64,000 nucleotides of DNA, taken from NCBI RefSeq assembly GCF_039544005.1, contig NZ_BAABKV010000001.1, forward strand, positions 62,001-126,000, written 5' to 3'. Below are positions 56,503-64,000 of this stretch, in pieces. The notes beneath the pieces were generated by a model that made no database searches, was not told where the DNA came from, and worked only from the letters and a program-made list of their open reading frames with translations. A program made the position numbers and the translations under genes. Numbering within the stretch: the first letter of the stretch is position 1; each line of letters opens with the position of its first letter. The stretch comes from Kitasatospora paranensis (GTDB lineage Bacteria > Actinomycetota > Actinomycetes > Streptomycetales > Streptomycetaceae).

Positions 56503-57492
56503 ATGGGGTCCGTGGTGAAGGCGCAGACGCTTCGGTCGGCGATAGCCGGCGCCGTCGCACAGTTGAAGTCCTACAACGTCCCCGCGGTATGCGAGCGGCT
56601 CGGGCTCGCCCCGGGTACCGAAGAAGAGGCCTTCGCCAGCAAGGCCCGGTACGTGACCGGCCGCCTGCAGAACCTGTCCCTGACCGACCTGGTTCGGGTC
56701 GCCCAACGGTTCGTGGAGGACTACGACGACGCCGAGTTGGAGGCCGTGCTCGGGTCGATGGGTCCGCGCGGCGTCGACGGGAGCTTCAAGAATCTGATCT
56801 TCGCGGCTGACGGGCCGAAGCCGAAGATCGTGCTGCGGGACGCCGTGGACAACATCCTGGAGATCGTCGAGAACGGCGAGCACTGCCTGGTCTACGACCG
56901 GCCGCTCGGCCCGGACGGGCTGACCCTGCGGGCCCTGGCCGACTGGTGGCGCAGCCGGCAGCCGGACCGGGCCGGCGATGAGGACGCCGAAGCGGCTCGC
57001 CACCTGCACAAGCGACTGCGGGCCAGCCTCGACTCCCCGCCGGAGCGGGTCCTGTTCGACGCCTACGGCACCTTCTACCCGCAGCCCGGCGGCCTCGACC
57101 TTCCGGCGCTGATCCCGCAGGTGTACCTGCACTACGACCCCTACGTCCGCCGCCCTTCACGGCCGGGCCTGCTTGCCCGCCAGCGGATGGACTTCCTGCT
57201 GCTCCTGCCCGGCCGCGAGCGGATCGTCATCGAGGTCGACGGGGCGCAGCACTACTCCCGGCCGTCAGCTGCTGTGCCGTCCGGGACACCGTTCGCGGAC
57301 ATCAAGGTCGAGGACCGGGTTCCGGATCCGGCGGCGTACGCGGCGATGGTCGCGGAGGATCGCCGTCTGCGGCTGGCCGGCTACGAGGTCTTCCGGTTCG
57401 GCGGCCACGAACTGTGCGGCCCCCGCGGCCATGCGGCGGCCCTCGACTTCTTCACCGCGCTCCGCAACCGGTCCAAGGCCAGGGCCGGGTAG
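56503..57492 (+). CDS. AbiJ-NTD-like protein fused to a PD-(D/E)XK-type nuclease domain
   Basis: A 329-residue protein that looks like a stand-alone defence effector. Residues 1-155 match, from memory, the N-terminal domain of AbiJ-type abortive-infection proteins (AbiJ-NTD3): ASKARYVTGRLQNLSLTDLV, FKNLIFAADGPKPKIVLRDA, HCLVYDRPLGPDGLTLRALA. AbiJ proteins usually end in HEPN; here residues 220-325 instead read LLARQRMDFLLLLPGRERIV, IEVDGAQHYS, and MVAEDRRLRLAGYEVFRFGG, the pattern of DUF559/Vsr-like PD-(D/E)XK nucleases (Asp, Glu-x-Asp, Gln-x-x-Tyr). ATG 56503; the frame is intact. No partner gene is adjacent. Confidence 0.6.
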   Translation: MGSVVKAQTLRSAIAGAVAQLKSYNVPAVCERLGLAPGTEEEAFASKARYVTGRLQNLSLTDLVRVAQRFVEDYDDAELEAVLGSMGPRGVDGSFKNLIFAADGPKPKIVLRDAVDNILEIVENGEHCLVYDRPLGPDGLTLRALADWWRSRQPDRAGDEDAEAARHLHKRLRASLDSPPERVLFDAYGTFYPQPGGLDLPALIPQVYLHYDPYVRRPSRPGLLARQRMDFLLLLPGRERIVIEVDGAQHYSRPSAAVPSGTPFADIKVEDRVPDPAAYAAMVAEDRRLRLAGYEVFRFGGHELCGPRGHAAALDFFTALRNRSKARAG

Positions 57493-57555
57493 TGCTTCGC
57501 CTGCCGCCGGCAAGGACGGCGGGAAGGGCGGGGACCGGCAGGTGTGGACGATCGC

Positions 57556-57593
57556 GTAATTCCCCAACCCGGTTGGTCACGTAATTCCCCACC
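57556..57593. repeat. Direct repeat GTAATTCCCCA(A)CC, IS21-end-like
   Basis: GTAATTCCCCAACC (57556-57569) and GTAATTCCCCACC (57581-57593) recur with a 25-bp period. Multiple short repeats of GGGGAATTAC are typical of the ends of Streptomyces IS21-type elements, and istAB remnants lie 0.7 kb downstream. Confidence 0.5.
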
Positions 57594-57666
57594 GTGTCGC
57601 TGCTGAGGGGACCAGTCGTGCGGGGGCATCGTCGGCCGGTCGGAGGCGTCTGGCAGACTCCGCCGC

Positions 57667-58212
57667 ATGGGAATGTTCAAGCGGGCGATCAAGGCGGATG
57701 GTGCAGGTCAGGCTGGGGAGCGAGCTGACCTGAGCGCACTCCTGCTGCAGGGTGAAGAGATGATCGAGCAGGTGGGTCGGGCTCACATGTCCTGGGGCTT
57801 GGGCTCGGCGGACCGCTGGGATCTGGACCAGACGACCGGCATCATCACCTGGACCTTCCCCGACAAGACCGCGACTGCGCCCGCGCAGATCCTGGGCAGC
57901 TTCGCCCCGCGGGCCGGCTCATGGATGTGGGCCTGGGCCAACCAGAGCCTCCTCCCCGACATGAGCCGCGACTCCCGCAGCTTCTGCGAGTGGGCGGAGG
58001 CCAACGGACATCCCGAGCTGGCCCAGCCCAGGATCGATGCCGACGAACAGACTGCTTCGACGCTCGCAGCCCTGGCGTTCCGGGTCACCGGGGCGACCGG
58101 GTATTACAGAGGTCCAGGGGCTAACTCCTCATACGTGATCATCACGTTCGGGCCGGTCACCCTGACGAACGCGGACGGCAGCGTCTGCACCTTCGACATC
58201 AACGTCAGCTAG
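57667..58212 (+). CDS. DUF6882 domain protein
   Basis: A 181-residue cytoplasmic protein. The segment RAHMSWGLGSADRWDLDQTT, GIITWTFPDKTATAPAQILG, SFAPRAGSWMWAWANQSLLP is the DUF6882 core; the second half has AEANGHPELAQPRIDADEQT and YYRGPGANSSYVIITFGPVT. Function is unknown; similar proteins accumulate in paralogous sets near immunity or secretion genes. ATG 57667 was chosen because upstream codons lack a ribosome site. It lies inside the stretch bounded by IS21-like repeats and the istB remnant. Confidence 0.75.
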   Translation: MGMFKRAIKADGAGQAGERADLSALLLQGEEMIEQVGRAHMSWGLGSADRWDLDQTTGIITWTFPDKTATAPAQILGSFAPRAGSWMWAWANQSLLPDMSRDSRSFCEWAEANGHPELAQPRIDADEQTASTLAALAFRVTGATGYYRGPGANSSYVIITFGPVTLTNADGSVCTFDINVS

Positions 58213-58267
58213 CGCCGGGTCGGTGCCCTGAGCCTTCGCCGGGCACCGACCCTGGTGGTCCGCCGTT

Positions 58268-59037
58268 CTATGAGACAGCTGGTCCGCTCTTCTCGGCGGG
58301 ATTCCTGGGGCGCTTGTTCGGGCGATAGCTAGGGCCGTTCATGATGACCTGGTGGCTGGTGTTGATCAGCCGGTCCAGCAGCGACTCGGCGACAACAGGG
58401 TTGGGGAAGAGCGGATACCAGTCGCTGGGCGCCCGGTTGCTGGTGATGATCAGCGAGCGGCCCTGCCGCTCGGAGACCAGTTCGTAGAGGTCGTCGGCCT
58501 GGGCCGCGCTCAGCTGCCGCATGGCGAAGTCGTCCAGGATCAGCACGTCCGGGCGGATCAGCTCCCGCATCCGCTTGTCCCAGGTGCGGTCCGCGTGGCC
58601 GCTGGCGAGCTCGGCCAGGACCCGGCTGGTTTTCGTGAAGCGGACGTTCGCGCCCTGTCGGACGGCGAGGTGCCCGAGGGCCTCGGCGACGTGTGTCTTG
58701 CCGACGCCCACGGGCCCGAACAAGATCACCGACTCGCCGGCATGGAGCCAGCACAGGGCGGCCAGGTCGCGGATCTGGGCCGCGGGCAGCTTCGGGGAAG
58801 CGCCGAAGTCGAACTCCTCAAGGGTGACCTGCTGCTCGAACTCGCCTTCTGCAGCCGCCGTTGGAAGGCGACCGTCTCGCGGCGGGTGATCTCGTCCTGG
58901 CAGAGGACCTGCAGGAAGTCCAGGTGGCCGAGTTCACCGCTGTGGGCCTGGATCAGCCGCGCATCGAGGGTCTCCACCATCCCGGAGAGCCGAAGCGCCT
59001 TCAGCGACTCGCGCAGGGCGGTGTCCATCACACTCAT
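58268..59037 (-). pseudogene. istB: IS21 helper ATPase IstB, one frameshift
   Basis: IstB is the AAA+ helper of IS21 transposition. From ATG 59037: MVETLDARLIQAHSGELGHL, DFLQVLCQDEITRRETVAFQ, then a shift near 58850 and EFEQQVTLEEFDFGASPKLP, Walker A ILFGPVGVGKTHVAEALGHL, Walker B VLILDDFAMRQLSAAQADDL and the sensor SLIITSNRAPSDWYPLFPNP. About 256 residues when joined. The 5' end overlaps istA by 4 nt. Confidence 0.87.
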
Positions 59038-59420
59038 CGAACAGCCTCCTCGGCGCCATCGCGGCCCGGGGTGCCCTCGGGCTCGCCGGAGTTCTGGGAC
59101 GGGATGTTCGCGGCGAACAGGCCCTCGGCGTCGTGGAGGAAGGCCGCGGCGCCAGCGCCGCCGGTCTCCGGCTCGGGGTCGGTCTCGGTGCTCGCGATCA
59201 GGATGCCCTTGATGGTGCGGTAGGAGGGGTCACCGACGGCGATGGCCTTGGCGCAGGCCGCCTCCAGCCGCTGGTCGCCGTACTTCTTCCGCAGCCCGAG
59301 GATCCCCTGGGCCGCGCGGAGCCGGTAGAGCGCATTGACCTCCAGCAGCTGGTCGATCACCTCCCGGCAGGCGTCGCCAACCTCGGAGGACTGGCCGCGG
59401 CACCAGATCGGCGTCTTCAT
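59034..59420 (-). pseudogene. istA: IS21 transposase IstA, C-terminal remnant
   Basis: Only the last 128 residues remain: VIDQLLEVNALYRLRAAQGI, LGLRKKYGDQRLEAACAKAI, AVGDPSYRTIKGILIA, a segment typical of the IstA end. The HTH and DDE domains are absent; homology ends at about 59420 where unrelated and then low-GC DNA begins. The IS21 copy is therefore dead. Confidence 0.8.
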
Positions 59421-59466
59421 GCAGAGGCCGACCTCTCACCGCCCGACGTCCCGCCCAGGCCCGGGA

Positions 59467-59492
59467 CCCGGTCCGCGTACCAGCGGACCGGG
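59467..59492. terminator. 10-bp GC hairpin followed by CTTTCCC
   Basis: CCCGGTCCGC (59467-59476) pairs with GCGGACCGGG (59483-59492) around a 6-nt loop and is followed by CTTTCCCG. It looks like a terminator of a lost plus-strand gene at the edge of the IS21 remnant. Confidence 0.5.
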
Positions 59493-59905
59493 CTTTCCCG
59501 TTCCCTCTCCGCTATGAACATCCTCCTAACATCCCGCAGAGGACATAACGGTTCAAACCGGGCACAAGAAGGCAAAAAAATAAGCCCCGAAGCAATTCCT
59601 ATGCTTCGCGACAAAAAACTAGCTGTAAAGATGCATGCCGCCAACTTTCAATAGTCGCTGCCAGGGTACCGTGTCGACGTTGCGGACGTCGGAGAATTTG
59701 TAACCGGGGGAGGATTCTGAGAGATGATAGCCGGAAGGTAATGTCCCGCGATCATAGACAGGCTGATGATTGCTGTGATCCCCCTCGGGATTGGCTTCGG
59801 AACGGGAAGGCCAAGTTTGAAAGCTCCCTTGGAGATGGTCAGAAGAGTCGCGGATGCGCGCTGCGTAGGCATGGCTCTCCCTTGTCTGTGGTCGTTTTTG
59901 GGTAC

Positions 59906-59926
59906 AAAAAAGCCCCTCTGCGGGGC
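59906..59926 (-). terminator. Rho-independent terminator on the minus strand
   Basis: Read on the minus strand, GCCCC-GCAGA-GGGGC (59926-59912) is followed by TTTTTT (59911-59906), a classical intrinsic terminator of a type rare in actinomycetes. Confidence 0.65.
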
Positions 59927-59969
59927 GGCTATGAAGTTATTGGATGCAGAAAAGGCCCGAAGGTGCCTT

Positions 59970-60015
59970 CGATTCCCAATTCTTCCGGGAATCGAATCAA
60001 TCCAAACTTCGGATT
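59970..60015. repeat. Two adjacent hairpins in the low-GC insert
   Basis: CGATTCCC-N9-GGGAATCG (59970-59994) and AATCC-N7-GGATT (59999-60015) follow one another a few bases apart, just beyond the terminator. Confidence 0.55.
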
Positions 60016-60360
60016 GATGCACATCGGGTGTATTGCTGACGTTCTAATTGATGCTCTGGCTTGGCTGATGTTTCGCCTCGCCCTGATGCTTGGAAAAGCT
60101 TATCCATCATCTGGTGCACCGTCAAGGACTTTAGCTCATGGCGGGGCTGATGCGGCAGCAGTCGTAACCCGCTCGGGTCACGGCACTTTTTTACCGCTCT
60201 GCCCTTTGGAAAGTCAAATGACCTCGGCTGACCTGGGCTTTTTCTATTCGCTGAGTTCGCCGAGCGCCCGAAGTGCGAGATCTGCCCGCAGAGCGACCCG
60301 TTGCCGCGCGCTGCGGAGGCTCGTGGCGGGGGCGAGCCGGTGTCCGCCCCGCCTCGCCCA

Positions 60361-60700
60361 TCAGGCCGCCAGCCGGACCGTCTCCACCGTGCGAAGCCCG
60401 TGATCGTCCAGGAACCAGGCCAGGTGGTCCGGGCCCCGGCCGGCGGGGTCGAGGACCTGCAGCTGCAGAGCACCGTCGTCGGCGAGGCGGTTCCAGGCCG
60501 GGCCGGTCAGCGGTGGGAGGACACACCCGCCGTGCTCGACCGCCAGCTCGGCATCGGTGCGGTAGGCGGCACCTGGAAGCAGGACCGAGCGCACGCTCCG
60601 GGAGAAGGCCACCGGGCTGCGATGTCCCCGGCTGGCCGGCGCCGCGGCCGCGGCGTACTCCCGCCACAGCGCCCACCAGGGTTCGCGGGCGCTGCATGGG
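60361..60700 (-). CDS. Hypothetical protein, start uncertain
   Basis: An open frame reads REPWWALWREYAAAAAPASR, VAFSRSVRSVLLPGAAYRTD, AELAVEHGGCVLPPLTGPAW, LQLQVLDPAGRGPDHLAWFL and DDHGLRTVETVRLAA. The codon bias returns to the GC3-rich host pattern right after the low-GC insert. No ATG or GTG at the expected 5' end is in frame near 60700; a lost base is likely. I recognise no family. Confidence 0.4.
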
Positions 60701-60771
60701 AACGATCGGCCGGCCCCCGGGGCGCCCTGCTGCGCGCTGCTCCCGGGGCGGCCGATACCTGCGGCGGGTGG

Positions 60772-61299
60772 TCAGCCGATGCCGGTGACCTGGAGGGCGG
60801 TGGTCCAGTTGGTGCGGATCGCGTTGCGGGCCGCGGACAGAGTGATGGTGCCGGCGCAGACGGCGTTCTTCAGCTTCGTCTCGACGCCGTCCTTGGTGTA
60901 GGCGGTCTTGGTGCCGTAGTGCGGCTCGGGCCACAGGTTGCCCGGGTCGCGGGGTGCGCCGCCGAGTTCGAGGGGGACGAGGTGGTCCTCCTCGTAGTCG
61001 GCCATGTTGGTGTCGGCGTAGCCGTAGTCGATGATGCCCTGGGCCTTGAGCGGGTTGGTGTAGGACGTCGGGGGGCGGACGGTGGTGGTCCAGCCGGAGA
61101 CGCAGATGGTGGAGCCGATGGTGGACTGGGTGACGTCCGGGTTGTAGGTGCCGGGCGTGCAGGTCGGGTCGGGCAGCGGCAGGTAGGACTGCGAGCAGGT
61201 CGCGGCCTGGGCGGTATCTGCGGTGCCGACCACGACGGCTGCGGCGGTCAGGGCCAGGACGCCGGCGGCGGCGGTCAGGGTTCGGGGCAGGGCACGCAT
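60772..61299 (-). CDS. Secreted HNH-like protein
   Basis: A 175-residue exported protein. The signal peptide (LPRTLTAAAGVLALTAAAVV, cut after AQA) is followed by CSQSYLPLPDPTCTPGTYNP, VTQSTIGSTICVSGWTTTVR, PPTSYTN, then YEEDHLVPLELGGAPRDPGN-LWPEP, KDGVETKLKNAVCAGTITL. The D-H-L-V-P-L-x-L-G-G…N-L-W core is like the beta-beta-alpha metal motif of HNH nucleases (His, Asn), with Cys pairs for disulfides. ATG 61299 has GGAGG upstream. It is divergent from a paralogous lipoprotein gene at 61920. Confidence 0.65.
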   Translation of the reverse strand: MRALPRTLTAAAGVLALTAAAVVVGTADTAQAATCSQSYLPLPDPTCTPGTYNPDVTQSTIGSTICVSGWTTTVRPPTSYTNPLKAQGIIDYGYADTNMADYEEDHLVPLELGGAPRDPGNLWPEPHYGTKTAYTKDGVETKLKNAVCAGTITLSAARNAIRTNWTTALQVTGIG

Positions 61300-61919
61300 C
61301 GGGGGGCCTCCATGGGGTTCGGGGCGACGCGGAACCGGGCAGTCCCCATGACAGCGCACCACCGGCCTACGCGGGTAGACCTGTGACATGAACTCCACAT
61401 TGCCACCCCGTTTCTGACCGACCATCCAGCACCCGCACACGCCCAACGACACTGCAACGCCCACCCGCCGCGCCGGGCACCCAGGAGCCGATCTCCGCGC
61501 AGCACGGTGCAGCCTCCGCCCCAGCATCGGCCACCACCGGCGAGCGGCCCCGGGCGGCCATGGCCCCGCTGGCCATTCCGGGTGAGCAGCTCGCCATCCT
61601 TGGCGGGAGCGCCGACATCACCGAGCAGGGCTCGCTACTCGGCCCTGCCACGTCCCTCGATCCGTCCTTCGCGGCAGTTAGCGGCACCACGGCCAGGACC
61701 ACCCACGGGCTGCCGGCCGGACGGACTGCGTCCCGGCAGCCCCGTGCCCGGCCGCCCAGGTGCTGCCCCCCGTGGAGCCGCGCAGCAGCATCTGTCGTAC
61801 GGGCCGTCACATCGGTCCGGGTTCGTGGGGGTAGGGTCCGGTTCGCGGAGCATCCGCCCGCGATCAGTGGGCGGGTGTGCCATGCCGCCCCTTGTGTTCC
61901 TGACGTTTCGGAGGAGTCT

Positions 61920-62626
61920 GTGCAGTTCACGGCTCGTTGCGCCCTGGCCGTCGCCGCGGCGGCACTGCTCGCCGCTTCCGGCTGCACCCCGGCAAGCCCC
62001 GGCGGCAAGAGCGGGAAGCCCGCAGGCAACGCCGCTCCCCGCCCGCGGCCGCATCCGGCGGCACGACGGCGATCCCGGTCGGCACCGGACCAAGGGCCAC
62101 CTACACCGCGCAGGCGCAGCCCGCGCCCGGCACCTGCCACTTCCGGTACACGCCCGCGAAGCAGCCGCTGCCCGACCCCGCCTGCACCCCCGGTGCGACC
62201 AGCCCCGCCGTCACCCAGGCCACCATCGCGCAGACGATCTGCAAGACCGGCGGCTACACCTCCACCATCCGCCCGCCCGTGAACATCACGAACAAGGAGA
62301 AGGCAGGCAACGCCGCCTCCTACGGCTACACCGGACCGATGGGCGACGCCGAGTACGACCACCTCATCAGCCTCCAGCTCGGCGGCGACCCCAACGACCC
62401 CCGCAACCTCTGGATCGAACCGCCCTCCCCCGGCCACATCCCCGGCAAGGGCCCCAACAACCCGAAGGACAGCGTCGAAACCCACCTCCACACCGCCATC
62501 TGCAAGAACCAGATCACCCTCACCGCCGCCCAGCAGGCCATCGCCACCGACTGGACCACCGCCGAAACCAAACTCGGCATCAAACCCGCCACAGGCAACG
62601 ACCAGACACCGACCGACACCGACTGA
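61920..62626 (+). pseudogene. Paralogous HNH-like lipoprotein, one frameshift
   Basis: From GTG 61920 (GGAGG seven bases upstream) a lipoprotein signal reads QFTARCALAVAAAALLAASGC, lipidated at Cys, then a Gly/Lys linker. A shift near 62045 is followed by CHFRYTPAKQPLPDPACTPG, VTQATIAQTICKTGGYTSTI, RPPVNITNKEKAGNAASYGY, AEYDHLISLQLGGDPNDPRN-LWIEP and SVETHLHTAICKNQITLTAA, matching the neighbour at 60772 throughout. About 234 residues. It would sit on the outer face of the membrane, whereas the paralogue is released. Confidence 0.65.
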
Positions 62627-63068
62627 CCCACGACCCGGCGCGCAGGCGCGGGTGGCCGGACCGCGAGCACGAGGGCATGCCAGCCCGCTGGGGGTCGGTC
62701 ACCGCGCTGGTCTACCTCAACCTGAACGACATGGGCGCCCGGTTCATCGCCCCGGACGGCCCCCAGTACCCCGGATTCTGAGCGGTACGGAAGGCCACCG
62801 TCCCGCGCGCGGGATGGCGGCCTTCGGCGTGTTCGGGGCTCGGATCGGGGCGGCCGGTGTGTACGGCCGGCCGCCCCGGGCAGCCGGTGCCGTGCCGGCG
62901 TCCGGGCGCTGTGGGGGTGTACGTGCCAGACGGTGGAGCAGGGCATCACCGCGCGCCCTGGTCGGGACGCTCGGTGTACTCAACGAACAGGCGCGGGTTG
63001 GGGTACGCGGTCGCCGGCTACCCAACCCGCAGCGCCGGCCACGGCAGGCCAGGGATTCCCGCGCCGTA
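62627..63068. other. Gap with one short conserved-looking stretch
   Basis: About 440 bases. Near 62672-62781 the plus strand reads MPARWGSVTALVYLNLNDMG and ARFIAPDGPQYPGF before a stop, possibly the end of a lost gene. Nothing else is supported. Confidence 0.3.
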
Positions 63069-63290
63069 CTAGCCGCAGGGCACCTCCTGCTTGGGCAGCG
63101 GGGCCAGGGTGTGGAAGTCCCACAGCAGCAGTGCCGCGGGGTCCAGTCCTCGGGCTACCAGCCGGTGGTAGAGCATGGCGTGGGCGTTGCGCTCGGCAAC
63201 GTCGGTCCCGAGCTGCCGGCCGGCCTCGATCACGTCGGCGGCGTACAGCGACCTCAGCCCAGCGGTTCCGATGAGTGAGGTGATCAGCAT
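63069..63290 (-). CDS. Small hypothetical protein
   Basis: A 73-residue frame from ATG 63290: MLITSLIGTAGLRSLYAADV, IEAGRQLGTDVAERNAHAML, YHRLVARGLDPAALLLWDFH. It is helical with normal host codon bias. No family recognised; it lies downstream of the CYTH gene on the same strand. Confidence 0.45.
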   Translation of the reverse strand: MLITSLIGTAGLRSLYAADVIEAGRQLGTDVAERNAHAMLYHRLVARGLDPAALLLWDFHTLAPLPKQEVPCG

Positions 63291-63395
63291 GTGGCGTCCC
63301 GGCTCACTCCCATTGCCTGCCCGGGGCGCCACCATGACTGCCGTGTCGTCCTGGTTGCCGGGGACGTTGCCGGGTGGGTGCGAAAGGTCTTGTCG

Positions 63396-63956
63396 TTAGC
63401 GGGCTGCGGCAACGGCGTCGGTGTATTGCTCGGTGGTGAGGTCGTCCTCGGCGATGCCGAGACCGGACAGCACCGAGCGGACGACCGCGAGGGCCGACTC
63501 GAGGTCATCCTCCGTCTTGGCGATGGTCTCCAGCTCGATGAATGTGCCGTCGATCTCGGGCACGCGGACGAGGGTGGCCAGCAGCTCGCGCCCGTCCCGC
63601 TCGAACGTGTAGTTCCGGCAGCGCTTCTCGAAGGCGATCCGCGGGACGAAGCCGAGCCCGCGCACGATCTCGTGCGCGGCCTCCGCGTCCTCAACGCGGG
63701 TCTCGGCCTCGGGCTTCGAGCCGGACGCCTCGTCCACCCGGGCGCTCTTGTATGTCAGCACCGTGCGGGTGTCGTCCGGCCCGTGCACGGTGCGAATCCG
63801 AAGCTCCCGGTCCGCGCCCATCAGTGAGCCGTCCGACGCGTCGTAGTAGGTGTCCCGGTAGACCTCCGGCCGGCCCGGTCCGTGCGCGTCCTCCAGCTGG
63901 CGCATAACGCCTTCCGGGTCTAGCACCCGGGCCTTGAGCTCCGCTTCGATTGCCAC
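63396..63956 (-). CDS. CYTH domain protein (class IV adenylate cyclase / triphosphatase type)
   Basis: A 186-residue CYTH-tunnel enzyme; such proteins hydrolyse triphosphates (thiamine triphosphate, inorganic triphosphate) or make cAMP in a few lineages. The ExExK signature is MAIEAELKARVLD at the N-terminus; further tunnel residues are in YRDTYYDASDG, ELRIRTVHGPDDTRTVLTYK, SKPEAETRVED, FEKRCRNYTFERDG and TFIELETIAK. The frame is intact. Annotation as a class IV cyclase (CyaB) is conventional, but triphosphatase activity is as likely. The gene upstream starts beyond the window. Confidence 0.88.
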   Translation of the reverse strand: MAIEAELKARVLDPEGVMRQLEDAHGPGRPEVYRDTYYDASDGSLMGADRELRIRTVHGPDDTRTVLTYKSARVDEASGSKPEAETRVEDAEAAHEIVRGLGFVPRIAFEKRCRNYTFERDGRELLATLVRVPEIDGTFIELETIAKTEDDLESALAVVRSVLSGLGIAEDDLTTEQYTDAVAAAR

Positions 63957-64000
63957 TGCTGTTCCTCCGTCAGATCACGCGCTCAGCGTCGTCGACCATG

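Larger units (their letters stand above)
59515..60260. other. Low-GC foreign insert with several hairpins, coding uncertain
   Basis: Base composition drops to about half GC, against over 70% around it, with runs of A and T not seen elsewhere in the window. Open frames on both strands are short and mutually overlapping; a plus-strand frame from 59515 (MNILLTSRRGHNGSNRAQEG) and minus-strand frames ending at 59648 and 59997 show no family motif or convincing codon bias. At least four stable inverted repeats lie within 59906-60015. It is probably non-coding or a fragment from a lower-GC donor. Confidence 0.6.

Noticed and set aside
61367..61919. Frames on both strands between the two HNH-like genes
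   Set aside because: No start with ribosome site and no conserved motif; most likely promoter region plus chance frames.
1..64000. CRISPR arrays, rRNA genes, biosynthetic megasynthases
   Set aside because: No regularly spaced repeats, rRNA-like stretches or PKS/NRPS domains were seen in the window.

Overview
The window is very GC-rich with strong G/C bias at third codon positions, GTG/TTG starts, TetR/ANTAR/MarR regulators, a class F sortase and IS5/IS3/IS21/IS630-type elements. This points to a Streptomyces- or Kitasatospora-like actinomycete, probably an accessory or arm region because about ten elements and gene scars lie among metabolic operons.

Layout. 1-3.4 kb (minus): thrE (cut by the window edge), marC, arginine deiminase and a baeRF/Rv2629-type protein. 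3.6-6.1 kb: a scar field with a tspO remnant, a SulP tail, a divergent ArsR / truncated P1B-ATPase pair, an MFS remnant and an IS630 remnant. 6.2-19.9 kb: a nitrogen-scavenging locus with an amidohydrolase and APC permease next to a TetR, then a five-gene Dpp operon divergent from a second paralogous TetR that is followed by a DmpA-type aminopeptidase and aminopeptidase N. 20-25 kb: a TetR with tandem palindromic operators, a methyltransferase, a Phd/RelE module and hypotheticals. 25-36 kb: IS5, IS3 and a head-to-head IS5 pair, a GNAT remnant, a membrane protein, a secreted protein with class F sortase, an ANTAR-GAF regulator and a truncated MarR.

36.5-53.2 kb is the most coherent region: an LAxTG-anchored beta-helix protein, then a co-directional cluster of ABC transporter (two permeases, lipoprotein, fused double ATPase), divergent MR/MLE enolase, SDR, RraA-type aldolase, secreted clan-A-like glycosidase, GlcD, GlcF and an alpha-ketoglutarate-semialdehyde-type dehydrogenase. 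It reads as uptake and oxidative, non-phosphorylative breakdown of an unidentified, probably acidic, sugar or oligosaccharide. 53-64 kb is accessory again: a GH125 remnant, a second IS3 beside a truncated duplicate gene, an AbiJ-like/PD-(D/E)XK nuclease, DUF6882, IS21 remnants, a low-GC hairpin-rich insert, two divergent secreted HNH-like paralogues and a CYTH protein.

Caution: about 25 reading frames are broken by one-base shifts, and nearly all that I traced are a missing G or C in a G/C run. I call these genes pseudogene as the sequence stands, but I think most are intact in the organism and the shifts are sequencing error. Genuine scars (truncated ATPase, MFS, SulP/TspO, GNAT, GH125, MarR, istA) are separate because whole domains are missing.
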